Origin: Roseovarius gahaiensis
GTDB taxonomy: Bacteria; Pseudomonadota; Alphaproteobacteria; Rhodobacterales; Rhodobacteraceae
Length of the DNA stretch: 64,000 nucleotides
Assembly (NCBI RefSeq): GCF_011601345.1
Contig: NZ_JAAORB010000011.1
Span: 16,631 to 80,630, forward strand
Reading direction: 5' to 3'
A program made the translations under genes and the position numbers. The notes beneath the pieces are model-generated. The model was not told where the DNA came from, did no database searches, and worked only from the letters and a program-made list of their open reading frames with translations. This document shows, piece after piece, positions 42,142 through 51,650 of this stretch (its first letter is position 1; each line of letters begins with the position of its first letter).

Positions 42142-42288
42142 GAATCAATCCTCTTTTTTGTTGGGCTTTGTTTAGCTATTTTGCAGGTGCAGCGCAACTA
42201 TTATGCCTGAAAGGCTATAGTTTTGGTCGAAAGTTGCGCATTGATTTTTGCACATGCAGCACTAGCCACTTTTGGCTAAGACACCCTC

Positions 42289-43059
42289 ATGGATACGCTT
42301 TTACAAATCGGCCCGGGGGCGTGGGCCGTTGTCGCAATGGTGGCGCTGTTGGCCGGGGTGGTCAAGGGCGTCGTTGGATTTGCCATGCCCATGATTCTGA
42401 TTTCTGGTTTAGGATCAGTGGTTTCCCCAGAATTGGCGCTGGCTGGCCTGATCTTGCCAACGGTGGTCGCAAACCTTTGGCAGGCCCTGCGCCAAGGGTG
42501 GCGGGCCGCGTGGGCCTCGGTGCGGGTCTATTGGGTGTTCCTTGGCGTCGGCTTTGTGGTGCTGATGGCGGTCGCGCAATTGGTGCCAATGATGCCCAAG
42601 CCATTGATATTTCTTCTAATTGGTATACCGGTCACACTATATGCAAGCTTGGGCGTGCTTGGCATACCGCCACGCTTGCCCGGTGGCGAAGGCCGCAAGG
42701 GCGAGGCGACCATGGCCGTGATTGCAGGGTTCTTCGGGGGCATATCCGGCGTATGGGGACCACCGACCGTGGCCATGCTGACCGCGCGAGGGACCGCCAA
42801 GGCAGATCAAATGCGGATACAGGGCGTGATCTACGGGCTGGGCTCTGTTGCGCTATTGTGGGCGCATATTGTGTCTGGTGTGCTGGATACGAAAACCGCC
42901 CCGCTGTCGCTGCTGTTGATCGCTCCGGCCGTTTTGGGGTTATGGGTGGGTTTTCAAATTTCTGATCGGATCGACCATAAAGCATTCCGCAAACTGACGC
43001 TTTTGGTGCTGTTGATCGCCGGTTTGAACCTGATCCGGCGCGGAATCATGGCGTTCTAA
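42289..43059 (+). CDS. TauE/SafE-family sulfite/organosulfonate exporter-like protein
   Basis: 256-residue membrane protein with eight hydrophobic segments and the duplicated TauE pattern: AGVVKGVVGFAMPMILISGLGSVVSPELALAGLILPTVVANLWQALRQG in the first half, AGFFGGISGVWGPPTVAMLTARGTAK in the second. Members move sulfoacetate, sulfite or hydroxyacids, mostly in efflux. No sulfonate operon is adjacent; the closest sulfur context is the DsrE-like gene 2 kb away. Divergent from mcd and convergent with pckA. Confidence 0.86.
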   Translation: MDTLLQIGPGAWAVVAMVALLAGVVKGVVGFAMPMILISGLGSVVSPELALAGLILPTVVANLWQALRQGWRAAWASVRVYWVFLGVGFVVLMAVAQLVPMMPKPLIFLLIGIPVTLYASLGVLGIPPRLPGGEGRKGEATMAVIAGFFGGISGVWGPPTVAMLTARGTAKADQMRIQGVIYGLGSVALLWAHIVSGVLDTKTAPLSLLLIAPAVLGLWVGFQISDRIDHKAFRKLTLLVLLIAGLNLIRRGIMAF

Positions 43060-43104
43060 AAATGCTTGGCACAAATGCTGGTTCAAATGACGGCCTGCGA
43101 TACA

Positions 43105-43136
43105 AAAACGCCCCGACCATCCAGTCGGAGCGTTTT
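43105..43136 (-). terminator. Intrinsic terminator of pckA (also facing the TauE-like gene)
   Basis: AAAACGCCCCGAC (43105-43117) and GTCGGAGCGTTTT (43124-43136) pair with one wobble and a six-base loop. Read leftward it ends in TTTTTG; read rightward in TTTTC, so it can stop both convergent transcripts. It is 27 bp from the pckA stop. Confidence 0.85.
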
Positions 43137-43162
43137 CACAACTTTGCCAATGACGCGTCGCG

Positions 43163-44761
43163 TCAGCCGATGGCTGCCGCTTTCACGTCGTCGTCGATGT
43201 AGGGAACATACTGCTCGAAATTGTCGGCGAACATCTGCACCAGTTTGGTGGCCTGACGATCATAGGCTTCGGGGTTATCCCAAGTGCGGCGCGGGTCCAG
43301 AAGAACCTCGGCCACGCCGGGGACAGCCACGGGAACGTCAAAGCCAAAGTTGTCGTCCTTGCGGAACTCGACCTCGTTCAGCGATCCGTTCAACGCTGCC
43401 GTCAGTAAGGCGCGGGTGGCTTTGATCGGCATGCGCGAGCCGGTGCCGTAGGCTCCACCCGTCCAGCCGGTGTTGACCAGCCAGCAAGTTGCGCCGTGCT
43501 TGGCGATTTTTTCGCGCAGCAGATTGCCGTAGGCTTCGGGGCGGCGCGGCATGAACGGCGCGCCAAAGCAGGTTGAGAACGTGGGCTCGGGTTCGGTCAC
43601 GCCGCGTTCAGTGCCCGCAACCTTGGAGGTGAAGCCTGACAGGAAGTGATACATGGCCTGCGCCGGGGTCAGCCGCGCGATCGGGGGCAGAACACCAAAG
43701 GCATCACAGGTGAGCATGATCACATTCTTGGGGTGTCCGCCAAGTGCGGTTTCCGACGCGTTCGAGATATAGTCGAGCGGGTAGGCGCAGCGCATGTTCG
43801 CGGTCAGCGAATCGTCGTCGAAATCCAGTTCCAGCGTTTCTTCGTCGAACACCATGTTTTCGATCACGGTGCCGAATTTGGAGGTGGTGGCGTAGATTTC
43901 CGGCTCGGCCTCGGGGTTGAGGTTGATGGTCTTGGCATAGCAGCCGCCTTCAAAGTTGAAGGTGCCACGATCGGACCAGCCATGTTCATCGTCACCGATC
44001 AACGTGCGCTCGGGGTCAGCGGACAGGGTGGTCTTGCCGGTGCCCGACAGACCAAAGAACACGGCGGTGTCGACCGGGTTACCATCGGCATGATTGGCCG
44101 AACAGTGCATCGGCATGATGCCTTTTTCCGGCAAAAGATAGTTGAGCAGCGTGAAGACTGATTTCTTGTTTTCGCCGGCATATTCGGTGCCGCCGATCAG
44201 AATGATCTTGCGGTCGAAATTCAGGGCAATCACCGTTTCAGACCGGCAGTCATGCTTGGTCGGATCGGCCTGAAAGCTGGGACAGTTGATGACGGTGAAG
44301 TCAGCCACGAAGCTGTCCAGCGCGTCCCGATCGGGGCGGCGCAGCAAGTGGCGGATGAACAGGCCGTGCCATGCCAATTCCGTGACCATGCGCACGTTGA
44401 TTGCATGGGCCGGGTCGGCGCCGCCAGTCAGGTCTTGCACGTAATATTTGCCGCCTTGCATATGCGCGAGCATGTCGTTGTAAAGCGTATTAAAGCCTTC
44501 GGGGGACATGGCGGCGTTGTTTTCCCACCAGATGGTGTCGGCGACGCTGTCGGTTTTGACGACATGCTTGTCCTTGGGGGAACGGCCTGTGAATTTGCCG
44601 GTGGCCACAAGGAACGCGCCACCGCGCCCCAAATCACCTTCGCCATTCTTTAGCGCTTCTTGGATCAGCGCCGGTTCGATGAGGTTGTAATAGACATTTT
44701 CCAACCCCGTGATGCCTTGGTCTTCAAGCCGGAATTGCGGGTTGACCCGTCCAGATGTCAT
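43163..44761 (-). CDS. pckA: Phosphoenolpyruvate carboxykinase (ATP)
   Basis: 532-residue enzyme converting oxaloacetate to PEP in gluconeogenesis. [10 protein letters not shown] substrate loop, the kinase-1a P-loop [11 protein letters not shown], the metal-site [13 protein letters not shown] and DNARVAYPL-type [11 protein letters not shown], and [13 protein letters not shown] are all intact. The open frame begins at 44872, but homology and AGGAGCGTGAAAGAC choose the ATG at 44761. Divergent from chvI over a 371-bp region with three phased repeats, the arrangement expected for regulation by ChvI. Confidence 0.96.
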   Translation of the reverse strand: MTSGRVNPQFRLEDQGITGLENVYYNLIEPALIQEALKNGEGDLGRGGAFLVATGKFTGRSPKDKHVVKTDSVADTIWWENNAAMSPEGFNTLYNDMLAHMQGGKYYVQDLTGGADPAHAINVRMVTELAWHGLFIRHLLRRPDRDALDSFVADFTVINCPSFQADPTKHDCRSETVIALNFDRKIILIGGTEYAGENKKSVFTLLNYLLPEKGIMPMHCSANHADGNPVDTAVFFGLSGTGKTTLSADPERTLIGDDEHGWSDRGTFNFEGGCYAKTINLNPEAEPEIYATTSKFGTVIENMVFDEETLELDFDDDSLTANMRCAYPLDYISNASETALGGHPKNVIMLTCDAFGVLPPIARLTPAQAMYHFLSGFTSKVAGTERGVTEPEPTFSTCFGAPFMPRRPEAYGNLLREKIAKHGATCWLVNTGWTGGAYGTGSRMPIKATRALLTAALNGSLNEVEFRKDDNFGFDVPVAVPGVAEVLLDPRRTWDNPEAYDRQATKLVQMFADNFEQYVPYIDDDVKAAAIG

Positions 44762-44907
44762 GTCTTTCACGCTCCTGTTCAGCGATGGCCGGTCGGTGGG
44801 CGGCCTTGGTCCGTGGCGCCGGCGTGGCGCCGGTATGGCGGTGCTTGCCATGCCTTGGCGGCGTCTTAACATGACGTTTCCGTAAAAGAACAGGACGCTT
44901 TCACGCA

Positions 44908-44960
44908 GTTAGCGCAACCAAGTTGAAGTTAGCGCAACCAGAGTTCTGTTAGCGAAAACA
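44908..44960. promoter_or_regulatory. Three direct repeats GTTAGCGCAACCA at exact 20-bp spacing
   Basis: Copies at 44908-44920 and 44928-44940 are identical (GTTAGCGCAACCA); the third at 44948-44960 is GTTAGCGAAAACA. Starts are exactly 20 bp apart, two helical turns, so all lie on one face of the DNA, as expected for OmpR/PhoB-family response regulators. ChvI, encoded 170 bp away, is the natural candidate and would control pckA, itself or both. A LacI-type carbon regulator is less likely because the repeats are direct, not inverted. Confidence 0.7.
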
Positions 44961-45058
44961 TTAGTGCACCGCACATCATGGAGTGAGTCAATTTAGCCAT
45001 CATAAAGGTTTTTTTGGCCCAATGCGCATGTGTTACCGGGCCGATTCGCACTTTGGGA

Positions 45059-45088
45059 TTGATTGTAAAGGGTGAAAGGACGCATATT
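45059..45088 (+). promoter_or_regulatory. Candidate promoter of the chvI operon
   Basis: -35 TTGATT (45059-45064) and -10 CATATT (45083-45088) with an 18-bp spacer, about 45 bp before the chvI ATG. The match is moderate; other promoters may lie upstream. Confidence 0.4.
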
Positions 45089-45132
45089 ACGGGAAAAAAT
45101 CAGGCAAGCAGAGCAGTACAAGGATCAGTAAC

Positions 45133-45834
45133 ATGTCTAAGATCGCCCTAGTGGACGATGACAGGAATATCCTGACGTCGGTCTCGATGACCCTAGAGGC
45201 TGAAGGGTTCGAGGTTGAGACCTATAACGATGGTCAGCAGGCTTTTGACGCTTTCAGTAAGAAACTGCCCGACATGGCGGTGCTTGATATCAAGATGCCG
45301 CGTATGGATGGCATGGACCTGCTGCAAAGGCTGCGGCAGAAAACTCAGATTCCAGTGATTTTCCTGACCTCGAAAGACGACGAGATCGACGAGGTTCTGG
45401 GCCTGCGCATGGGGGCCGACGATTATGTGAAGAAACCGTTCAGCCAGCGTTTGCTGGTCGAGCGTATTCGTGCATTGTTGCGCCGACAGGATGCGGTGGC
45501 CGGTGACATCGTGGGCGATACCGAAGATACCAAGGTGATCGAACGCGGAGAGCTGCTGATGGACCCGCTGCGCCACGCGGTCAGCTGGAAGGGCAAGGAC
45601 GTGTCATTGACGGTGACCGAATTTTTGCTGTTGCAGGCCCTTGCGCAACGCCCCGGTTTCGTCAAAAGCCGTGATCAATTGATGGACGTGGCCTATGACG
45701 ATCAGGTTTACGTCGATGACCGGACGATCGATAGCCACATCAAGCGTCTGCGCAAAAAGTTGCGGATGGTCGATTCCGAGTTTTCGGCAATCGAAACGCT
45801 GTATGGCATCGGCTATCGGTATAACGAAGAATAA
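45133..45834 (+). CDS. chvI: Response regulator ChvI, OmpR family
   Basis: 233-residue two-component regulator. The receiver domain has the acidic pocket DDD (8-10), phospho-acceptor Asp52 in [14 protein letters not shown], the Thr/Ser of FLTSKDD and Lys in YVKKPFS. The C-terminal winged-helix DNA-binding domain ([68 protein letters not shown]) is complete. In alphaproteobacteria ChvG/ChvI responds to acid and envelope conditions and controls pckA and exopolysaccharide genes. Stop overlaps the chvG start by one base. Confidence 0.95.
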   Translation: MSKIALVDDDRNILTSVSMTLEAEGFEVETYNDGQQAFDAFSKKLPDMAVLDIKMPRMDGMDLLQRLRQKTQIPVIFLTSKDDEIDEVLGLRMGADDYVKKPFSQRLLVERIRALLRRQDAVAGDIVGDTEDTKVIERGELLMDPLRHAVSWKGKDVSLTVTEFLLLQALAQRPGFVKSRDQLMDVAYDDQVYVDDRTIDSHIKRLRKKLRMVDSEFSAIETLYGIGYRYNEE

Positions 45835-47540
45835 TGGCACTGGCCGAGGGCATAAACATGCGCGAAGACGCGCATCGGCCGGAGGATGATGTTGTTTTGG
45901 GCGAAGATTTTGTATCGCCTGACAACCTGACTGACTCCGAAATGCGCTCGCGCCGCGAGCGTAGGGGCCTGCGCTCGGCCAAGGATTCATCGCTCACACG
46001 GAAAATCATCACGTTCAATCTTGTGGCGCTCAGCGTTCTGCTGACGGGCATTCTGTATCTCAACTCCTCACGTGATAGCCTGGCGTTGCAACGCGCCAGC
46101 AATCTGGTGAGCGAGGTCGAGTTGGTGGCCGATGTGTTCGAGGCGCAGTTGCCGACCGGCGCGCCGGTCAACCTTATGACCGGCGATGGAATTGATGTGC
46201 GCGCAACCTTGTCCGGCCTCGACCTGCGCAGCGGGGTTGAGGTATTTGTTTTCGACACGGCGGGTGGCCTGACCGGCCAGACGGTGGGCACGCGCCCCGG
46301 CGTTCAGGAGGGTGAGGGTGGACAGCGGACAATCATCACCGATGCGCTTGGCCGGGTGTGGGAGTGGGTCTCAGCGCCGTTCGCGATGTTTGAGCCGGAC
46401 GCACCGACAACGGTAGAGGCGCTGGCACAAAGCTTGGTTCCGACAACCTTGGCGACCGGAACGCAGACCGCCGCAAGCGAGGTGGAGGGGCGCACGGTGT
46501 TTTCGGCCGCGACGCCCATTTTACAAAACGGCAAGCCAGTGGCCGTGGTCGCAATGGCGAACGCCTCGGGCGAGATTGACCAGTTGGTGCGCGCCGAACA
46601 CGAGTGGGTCTTGCGCGTCTTTTTAATCGCGACGGCGGTCTCGGTGGGGCTGAGCCTGATACTGGCCTCGACCATCGCCAACCCGCTGGCCGATCTGGCT
46701 GCGGCTCCCGAAATCGGTGGTGATCGTAACCGGCGCACTGGTGGCGGGGGTATTCGTATCCCCGACCTGACGGCGCGGCCTGACGAAATCGGGCGTCTGT
46801 CGGGGGCGCTGCGTGGCATGGTTTCGGCGCTGTATCACCGCATCGACAGCAACGAACAGTTCGCGGCTGACGTGGCGCATGAAATCAAAAACCCGCTGGC
46901 CAGTTTGCGCAGCGCCGTTGGCACCATGCGTGTCGCCAAGCGCGAGGATCAGCGCGAAAAGCTGCTGGAGGTGATCGAACATGATGTGCGCCGCCTTGAC
47001 CGGTTGGTCAGCGATATCTCGAACGCGTCGCGGTTGGACAGCGAGTTGGTCAAAGAAGAACAAGAGCCGTTCGACCTGATCGGTATGCTGCGCAATCTGG
47101 GCCACTATCTGGGGGAAGAGGCCGAGAAAAAGGGCATTGATTTCATCACTGATTTCCCCGGCGACGCAATTGTTGTGACCGGGCTTGAGGCCCGGCTTGC
47201 GCAAGTTTTTGTCAACCTGATCACCAACGCGACCAGTTTCTGCGAAGAGGGCGATGCCATCCGCCTTTGGGTGCGTAAACGGGACAATCGCGTGCTTGTC
47301 GTGGTGGAAGATACCGGTCCGGGCATCCCCGATCAGGCGCTGACCAAGATTTTCAAGCGCTTCTATTCTGAGCGTTCCGCGAATGATTTTGGCAATAATT
47401 CGGGCCTTGGGCTGTCAATCTCCAAGCAGATCGTCGAGGCCCATGACGGTGTGATCTGGGCTGAAAACATTCGCCCGACCGATGCCGATATCACCTCGGA
47501 TCCGCTGGGCGCGCGTTTCGTGGTGGGCTTGCCGGTCTGA
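45834..47540 (+). CDS. chvG: Sensor histidine kinase ChvG
   Basis: 568-residue membrane kinase, partner of ChvI. A long cytoplasmic N-terminal part (SRRERRGLRSAKDSSLTRKII) leads into TM1 (ITFNLVALSVLLTGILYL); a periplasmic sensor region of about 200 residues follows, then TM2 (VFLIATAVSVGLSLILAS), a HAMP-like linker, the H-box DVAHEIKNPLASLRSAV with His349, the N-box (FVNLITNATSFC) and the G-boxes DTGPGIPDQALTKIFKRF and GLGLSISKQIV. The sensor region is where ExoR-like inhibitors bind in rhizobia. First ATG used; a second at 45858 is possible. Confidence 0.93.
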   Translation: MALAEGINMREDAHRPEDDVVLGEDFVSPDNLTDSEMRSRRERRGLRSAKDSSLTRKIITFNLVALSVLLTGILYLNSSRDSLALQRASNLVSEVELVADVFEAQLPTGAPVNLMTGDGIDVRATLSGLDLRSGVEVFVFDTAGGLTGQTVGTRPGVQEGEGGQRTIITDALGRVWEWVSAPFAMFEPDAPTTVEALAQSLVPTTLATGTQTAASEVEGRTVFSAATPILQNGKPVAVVAMANASGEIDQLVRAEHEWVLRVFLIATAVSVGLSLILASTIANPLADLAAAPEIGGDRNRRTGGGGIRIPDLTARPDEIGRLSGALRGMVSALYHRIDSNEQFAADVAHEIKNPLASLRSAVGTMRVAKREDQREKLLEVIEHDVRRLDRLVSDISNASRLDSELVKEEQEPFDLIGMLRNLGHYLGEEAEKKGIDFITDFPGDAIVVTGLEARLAQVFVNLITNATSFCEEGDAIRLWVRKRDNRVLVVVEDTGPGIPDQALTKIFKRFYSERSANDFGNNSGLGLSISKQIVEAHDGVIWAENIRPTDADITSDPLGARFVVGLPV

Positions 47541-47544
47541 TCCG

Positions 47545-47991
47545 ATGTCGCGGTGCGGCGATGGCCAATTTCGCGAACACCCCGACCCAGCGCCAATGGT
47601 CGTTCATGCCAGCACGGTCGCGGTTGACGGGCGCGGGGTTTTGATCCGTGGCGCCTCGGGGTCGGGGAAATCGGCGTTGGCGCTGCAACTAATCGCGCTT
47701 GGTGCGGCGCTGGTCGCTGATGATCGCACGGTTTTGACACGGGATGGCGACCGTGTGGTCGCGGATGCCCCCAATACAATTCATGGCCTGATCGAGGCGC
47801 GCGGCGTGGGGTTGCTGCACTGCGCGGCTGTAGGTCCGGCACCGCTGGCCTTGATCGTAGATATGGACCAGCCGGAACCAAAGCGACTGCCCGACAAGCG
47901 GCAAGACCAATTGCTGGGTGTGACCCTGCCGGTTTTGCGAAATCCGGGCGCTGCCCATTTTCCTGCGGCAATCCTGCTATATCTGAAATAG
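47545..47991 (+). CDS. hprK: HPr kinase/phosphorylase, short alphaproteobacterial form
   Basis: 148-residue cytoplasmic enzyme that phosphorylates HPr on a serine and reverses it. Only the catalytic C-terminal domain of HprK is present, normal for alphaproteobacteria but about half the Firmicutes length. Walker A GASGSGKS is at 36-43, the capping aspartates at VADDRTVL, and the signature loop is IEARGVGLL. 4 bp after chvG, so sensor kinase and PTS control are co-transcribed. The ATG at 47545 is used; MVVHAS at 47596 is also possible. Confidence 0.9.
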   Translation: MSRCGDGQFREHPDPAPMVVHASTVAVDGRGVLIRGASGSGKSALALQLIALGAALVADDRTVLTRDGDRVVADAPNTIHGLIEARGVGLLHCAAVGPAPLALIVDMDQPEPKRLPDKRQDQLLGVTLPVLRNPGAAHFPAAILLYLK

Positions 47992-48022
47992 ATATACAGT
48001 GAATGATCAACTGGGGGTAAGG

Positions 48023-48985
48023 ATGACAGGCGCTGAACAGGCAAATTCGCCAACCCGATCCGGCCCTGCGCGGCTGGTTCTGGTCACCGGGCCATCCGGC
48101 GCGGGACGCAGCACCGCGATCCGGGTTCTGGAAGACATGGGATACGAAGCGATCGACAACTTGCCGCTGTCGTTATTGCCCGGTTTGCTGAAGGGGAACG
48201 CGCCGGATAAGCCGCTGGCCCTTGGGTTTGACACGCGCAACCGTGATTTCTCAACCAACGCGCTGATCGATGCGATCGACCGCATGGATGGGCTGACCGG
48301 CGCGCCGATGCAGGTTCTGTATCTGGATTGTACCTTTGACGTGCTGGTGCGCCGCTTTTCGGAGACCCGTCGTCGCCACCCGCTGGCCCCGGCGGAAAGC
48401 CCCGGCGAAGGGATCGAACGCGAATTTGATCTTCTGGGGCCGATCCGCGCGCGGGCCGACTTGCTGATCGACACCTCCGAGATGTCACCGCATGATCTGC
48501 GCGCTGAGTTGGAGCGCTGGTTCACCCCGGACGGCGAAGGCGAACTGGCGGTGTCGTTGCATTCCTTTTCCTACAAACGCGGGTTGCCGCGCGGGTTGGA
48601 CATGCTGTTTGACTGCCGGTTCCTGCGCAATCCTTATTGGGACGAAGCATTGCGCAGTTTGGACGGACGTGATGCACGGGTTGCGCAGTATGTAGCCGGT
48701 GACGCGCGCTTTGCCGCATTCCGGGACAAACTGATTGATCTGGCCAATCTGCTGTTGCCCGCCTACGAGGCCGAGGGAAAAGCATATCTGGCAATCGGTT
48801 TTGGCTGCACCGGGGGGCAGCACCGTAGTGTCACAATGGCAGAAACTTTGGCCCAAGCCCTTGCAGAGGATGGCTGGGCGGTGTCAATAAGGCACCGCGA
48901 GTTGGAGCGGCGCCGCGCAATGGTCCGTCCCGATGCGCAGACAGGGCAGCCCGGCCCGGACCGAACAGGAGAGAGGCGGCGGTGA
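48023..48985 (+). CDS. rapZ: RNase adapter protein RapZ (YvcJ family)
   Basis: 320-residue nucleotide-binding protein. The N-terminal P-loop is GPSGAGRS at 23-30, with Arg instead of the usual Lys; then DNLP, DTRNRDF and [21 protein letters not shown]. The C-terminal domain has the hallmark [20 protein letters not shown]. In E. coli RapZ guides RNase E to the GlmZ sRNA; in alphaproteobacteria the role is less clear. A GTG at 47999 would add eight residues; the ATG at 48023 follows GGGGGTAAGG. Overlaps the EIIA gene by four bases. Confidence 0.92.
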   Translation: MTGAEQANSPTRSGPARLVLVTGPSGAGRSTAIRVLEDMGYEAIDNLPLSLLPGLLKGNAPDKPLALGFDTRNRDFSTNALIDAIDRMDGLTGAPMQVLYLDCTFDVLVRRFSETRRRHPLAPAESPGEGIEREFDLLGPIRARADLLIDTSEMSPHDLRAELERWFTPDGEGELAVSLHSFSYKRGLPRGLDMLFDCRFLRNPYWDEALRSLDGRDARVAQYVAGDARFAAFRDKLIDLANLLLPAYEAEGKAYLAIGFGCTGGQHRSVTMAETLAQALAEDGWAVSIRHRELERRRAMVRPDAQTGQPGPDRTGERRR

Positions 48986-49386
48986 TCGGCATCGTGATTG
49001 TTGCGCATGGCGAATTGGCCCGAGAGTATCTGCGGGCCATCGAACATGTGATGGGCCGCCAAACCGGCATCCATGCCGTATCCATGCAGGATACCGATGA
49101 TCGTGCTGACAAGCAGGCCGAAATTTGTGCCGCTGCTGATCAAGTGGATGTGGGCGACGGGGTGATGATCGTCACCGATCTGTTTGGTGGGTCGCCATCA
49201 AACCTGTCTCTGAAGGCCTGTCAGCCGTCGAACCGACGCATTCTTTACGGTGCGAACCTGCCGCTTCTGATCAAGCTGGCCAAAAGCCGCGACTTACCAG
49301 TGCATGAGGCCGCACGCGCGGCTTTGGATGCAGGCCGCAAGTATATCGACAGTCACAATGTCTCGTCCGGCGAGACCAGCAGGTAG
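48982..49386 (+). CDS. PTS EIIA component, mannose family (regulatory)
   Basis: 134-residue cytoplasmic phosphocarrier of the EIIA-Man fold. The phosphorylated His9 lies in [14 protein letters not shown]; the [12 protein letters not shown] motif forms the active-site loop. No EIIB, EIIC or EIID is encoded in the neighbourhood, so it should serve regulation rather than sugar uptake, as expected for alphaproteobacterial PTS-Ntr-like systems. GTG start overlapping the rapZ stop. Confidence 0.92.
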   Translation: MIGIVIVAHGELAREYLRAIEHVMGRQTGIHAVSMQDTDDRADKQAEICAAADQVDVGDGVMIVTDLFGGSPSNLSLKACQPSNRRILYGANLPLLIKLAKSRDLPVHEAARAALDAGRKYIDSHNVSSGETSR

Positions 49387-49393
49387 CAATTTG

Positions 49394-49672
49394 ATGTCCG
49401 ACATGAACACCCGCCAAATGAAAATCGTCAACGTCAAGGGATTGCATGCGCGTGCCGCTGCCAAGCTGGTCGAAGTGGTCGAGGGATTTGATGCGTCCGC
49501 CGAAGTCAGCCATGATGGCATGTCAGCCGGTGGCGACAGCATCATGGGGCTTTTGATGTTGGCAGCGTCGCAAGGAAGCACTATTGACGTGCAAACCTCG
49601 GGGCCGGATGCCGGGGCTTTGGCAGATGCGGTCGAGGCTTTGGTGGCCAACCGGTTTGGCGAAGACATGTAA
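49394..49672 (+). CDS. ptsH: Phosphocarrier protein HPr
   Basis: 92-residue HPr. The EI-phosphorylated His18 is in NVKGLHARAAAKLV, and the HprK target serine is Ser49 in SAGGDSIMGLLMLAA, so both control sites are present. ATG at 49394 after AGGTAGCAATTTG; a second ATG three codons later could also be used. Seven bases after the EIIA gene. EI (ptsP) is not in the window. Confidence 0.95.
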   Translation: MSDMNTRQMKIVNVKGLHARAAAKLVEVVEGFDASAEVSHDGMSAGGDSIMGLLMLAASQGSTIDVQTSGPDAGALADAVEALVANRFGEDM

Positions 49673-49687
49673 GACAAAGGCGCGGCG

Positions 49688-50602
49688 ATGCGCGACGGAA
49701 CGGGAATAGATCAGGTGGTTGACGGCGCACAGGATGAGGGTAGCGGGCAACCGGGTGAAACGGTGAATTTCACCAAATATGACCGGCGAAGCCTGACCTA
49801 CGCCAATTCGTTCGATGCGCCGATGACGGCATTCACCATTCGGGCGATCGAATGGTTTACCGGAAAGCTGTCCATTATTCGCATGATCAAGGCGTTCGAA
49901 CGGCGTGGCGCACCGACGGGTCAACCGTTTTGGCGCGCGGCGCTGGATACGATGGGCGTTGACCTTCTGACACCGGAAAACCAGCTGGCCAATATCCCGC
50001 GCGAAGGCCCGGTGGTTGCGGTGGCCAACCATCCGCATGGTCTGGTGGACGGAATGATACTGGCCGATCTGATCGGACGGCGGCGCACCGATTACAAGAT
50101 ACTGACGCGCGCCTTGCTGACCGGAATAGATGAGGTTGCAGCCTCTTACATGATCCCTGTGCCCTTTCCGCATGAACCGGATGCGCAACGCAAATCGGTT
50201 GAAATGCGGGCCAAGGCGATGGCTCACCTCAAAGAGGGCGGCCTGATCAGCGTATTCCCGTCAGGGGTTGTGGCCTCGTCAGACACGCTGTTTGGCCCGG
50301 CGGTTGAACGTGAATGGAACGTGTTTACAGCCCAGATGATCCGGCGGTCGGGCGCGACGGTTGTGCCGATCTATTTTCCGGGCTCGAACTCTCGGTGGTA
50401 TCAGATGGCCAACCGGATTTCTCCCACGCTGCGGCAATCGCTGTTGCTGCACGAGGTTGTGCATAGCTGCAACAAACCGCAAAAGCCGGTGGTGGGCGCG
50501 CCGGTGTCGGCGGAAAAGATGGACATGCTGCACAGCGATCCGCGCGGTTTCATGACATGGCTACGCGCGCATACCTTGTCACTGGGTGAAACTGTCGACT
50601 AA
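49688..50602 (+). CDS. 1-acyl-glycerol-3-phosphate acyltransferase-like (PlsC-domain) protein
   Basis: 304-residue membrane-associated acyltransferase. The PlsC motif I is NHPHGLVD (H-x4-D), motif III is FPSGVVASSD, and motif IV is VVPIYFPGSNSRWYQMANRIS. An N-terminal amphipathic/hydrophilic segment (EGSGQPGETVNFTKYDRRSLTYANSF) sets it apart from PlsC and resembles the ornithine-lipid or hemolysin-type acyltransferase group (OlsA-like), so a lysolipid acceptor other than lysophosphatidate is possible. Follows HPr by 15 bp on the same strand. Confidence 0.85.
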   Translation: MRDGTGIDQVVDGAQDEGSGQPGETVNFTKYDRRSLTYANSFDAPMTAFTIRAIEWFTGKLSIIRMIKAFERRGAPTGQPFWRAALDTMGVDLLTPENQLANIPREGPVVAVANHPHGLVDGMILADLIGRRRTDYKILTRALLTGIDEVAASYMIPVPFPHEPDAQRKSVEMRAKAMAHLKEGGLISVFPSGVVASSDTLFGPAVEREWNVFTAQMIRRSGATVVPIYFPGSNSRWYQMANRISPTLRQSLLLHEVVHSCNKPQKPVVGAPVSAEKMDMLHSDPRGFMTWLRAHTLSLGETVD

Positions 50603-50614
50603 ACGGCGGCGCGG

Positions 50615-51490
50615 CTAGCGGGTCGGCTCAGGTACATCCCCGCGGTAATCGTAGAAACCCCGGCCAGTTTTGCGGCCCAGCCATCCAGCTTCGACATACT
50701 TGGTCAGTAGCGGGCAAGGCCGGTATTTGGTATCCGCCAGCCCGTCGTGCAGCACGTTCATGATGGCAAGGCAGGTGTCTAACCCGATGAAATCGGCCAA
50801 TTCCAGCGGCCCCATTGGGTGGTTTGCGCCCAGTTTCATGGATTCGTCGATCGACTTCACGTTGCCGACGCCTTCGTAAAGGGTATAGACGGCCTCGTTT
50901 ATCATCGGCATCAGGATGCGGTTGACGATGAAGGCCGGGAAATCTTCGGCCGAGGCGGCGGTTTTGCCCAGTTTTTCCACCACAGCAAAGCAGGCGTCAT
51001 AGGTGTCGCGATCGGTGGCGATGCCGCGGATCAGTTCGACCAGCTGCATCACCGGCACCGGGTTCATGAAGTGAAAGCCCATGAATTTCTCGGGGCGGTC
51101 GGTGCGGCTGGCCAGCCGGGTGATGGATATTGACGAGGTGTTCGAGGTCAGGATCGTATGCGGTAGCAAATGCGGCAGCAATTCATCGAAAATCGCCTGT
51201 TTTACGGTCTCGCGCTCGGTTGCGGCCTCGATCACCAGATCCGTTGCGCCCAGATCGGTGAGCGTCAGGGTGGTGGTGATACGGGCCAGCGCCGCCTCCA
51301 TCTGATCGGCGGTGATCTTGTCGCGGCTGACCTGACGTTCCATGTTTTTGCGAATGACGGCCAAGCCCTGATCCAGCGCGTCTTTGCTGATATCGTTCAG
51401 CAACACCTCATACCCTGCCAGTGACATGACATGAGTAATGCCATTGCCCATCTGGCCCGCGCCGACAACGCCGATTTTCCCGATCTCCAT
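50615..51490 (-). CDS. 3-hydroxybutyryl-CoA dehydrogenase
   Basis: 291-residue NAD-binding enzyme oxidising or reducing acetoacetyl-CoA/3-hydroxybutyryl-CoA (Hbd/PaaH family). Rossmann motif IGVVGAGQMGNGITHV at 6-21; VIEAATERETVKQAIFDEL; the catalytic SNTSSISI and GFHFMNPVPVMQLVE with His-Glu pair; GRKTGRGFYDY near the end. Used in PHB/acetyl-CoA metabolism, fitting the neighbouring etfAB and the putative mcd. Convergent with the acyltransferase gene. Confidence 0.93.
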   Translation of the reverse strand: MEIGKIGVVGAGQMGNGITHVMSLAGYEVLLNDISKDALDQGLAVIRKNMERQVSRDKITADQMEAALARITTTLTLTDLGATDLVIEAATERETVKQAIFDELLPHLLPHTILTSNTSSISITRLASRTDRPEKFMGFHFMNPVPVMQLVELIRGIATDRDTYDACFAVVEKLGKTAASAEDFPAFIVNRILMPMINEAVYTLYEGVGNVKSIDESMKLGANHPMGPLELADFIGLDTCLAIMNVLHDGLADTKYRPCPLLTKYVEAGWLGRKTGRGFYDYRGDVPEPTR

Positions 51491-51650
51491 ATCGCCCGCC
51501 CTTCGCTGTGATACGCGTCAGCATAGGCATGGGTCGGGCCGGGCTGCAAGGGCCGATACTGGCAAAAATTCAAAGCGAATTGCACCTTTAGCGTTTTCTA
51601 AACTCGGTGGTGCGACTCTGCCTTCGGGTGAATAAAACGTGGTGGGGAAT

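Larger units (their letters stand above)
44762..45132. other. Divergent control region between pckA and chvI
   Basis: 371 bp with no gene. It contains three direct repeats on a 20-bp period (separate entry), a T-run at 45009-45015, and a candidate chvI promoter at 45059-45088. The pckA-proximal part (44762-44880) is G+C-rich and open in the pckA frame but lacks homology. Confidence 0.65.
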
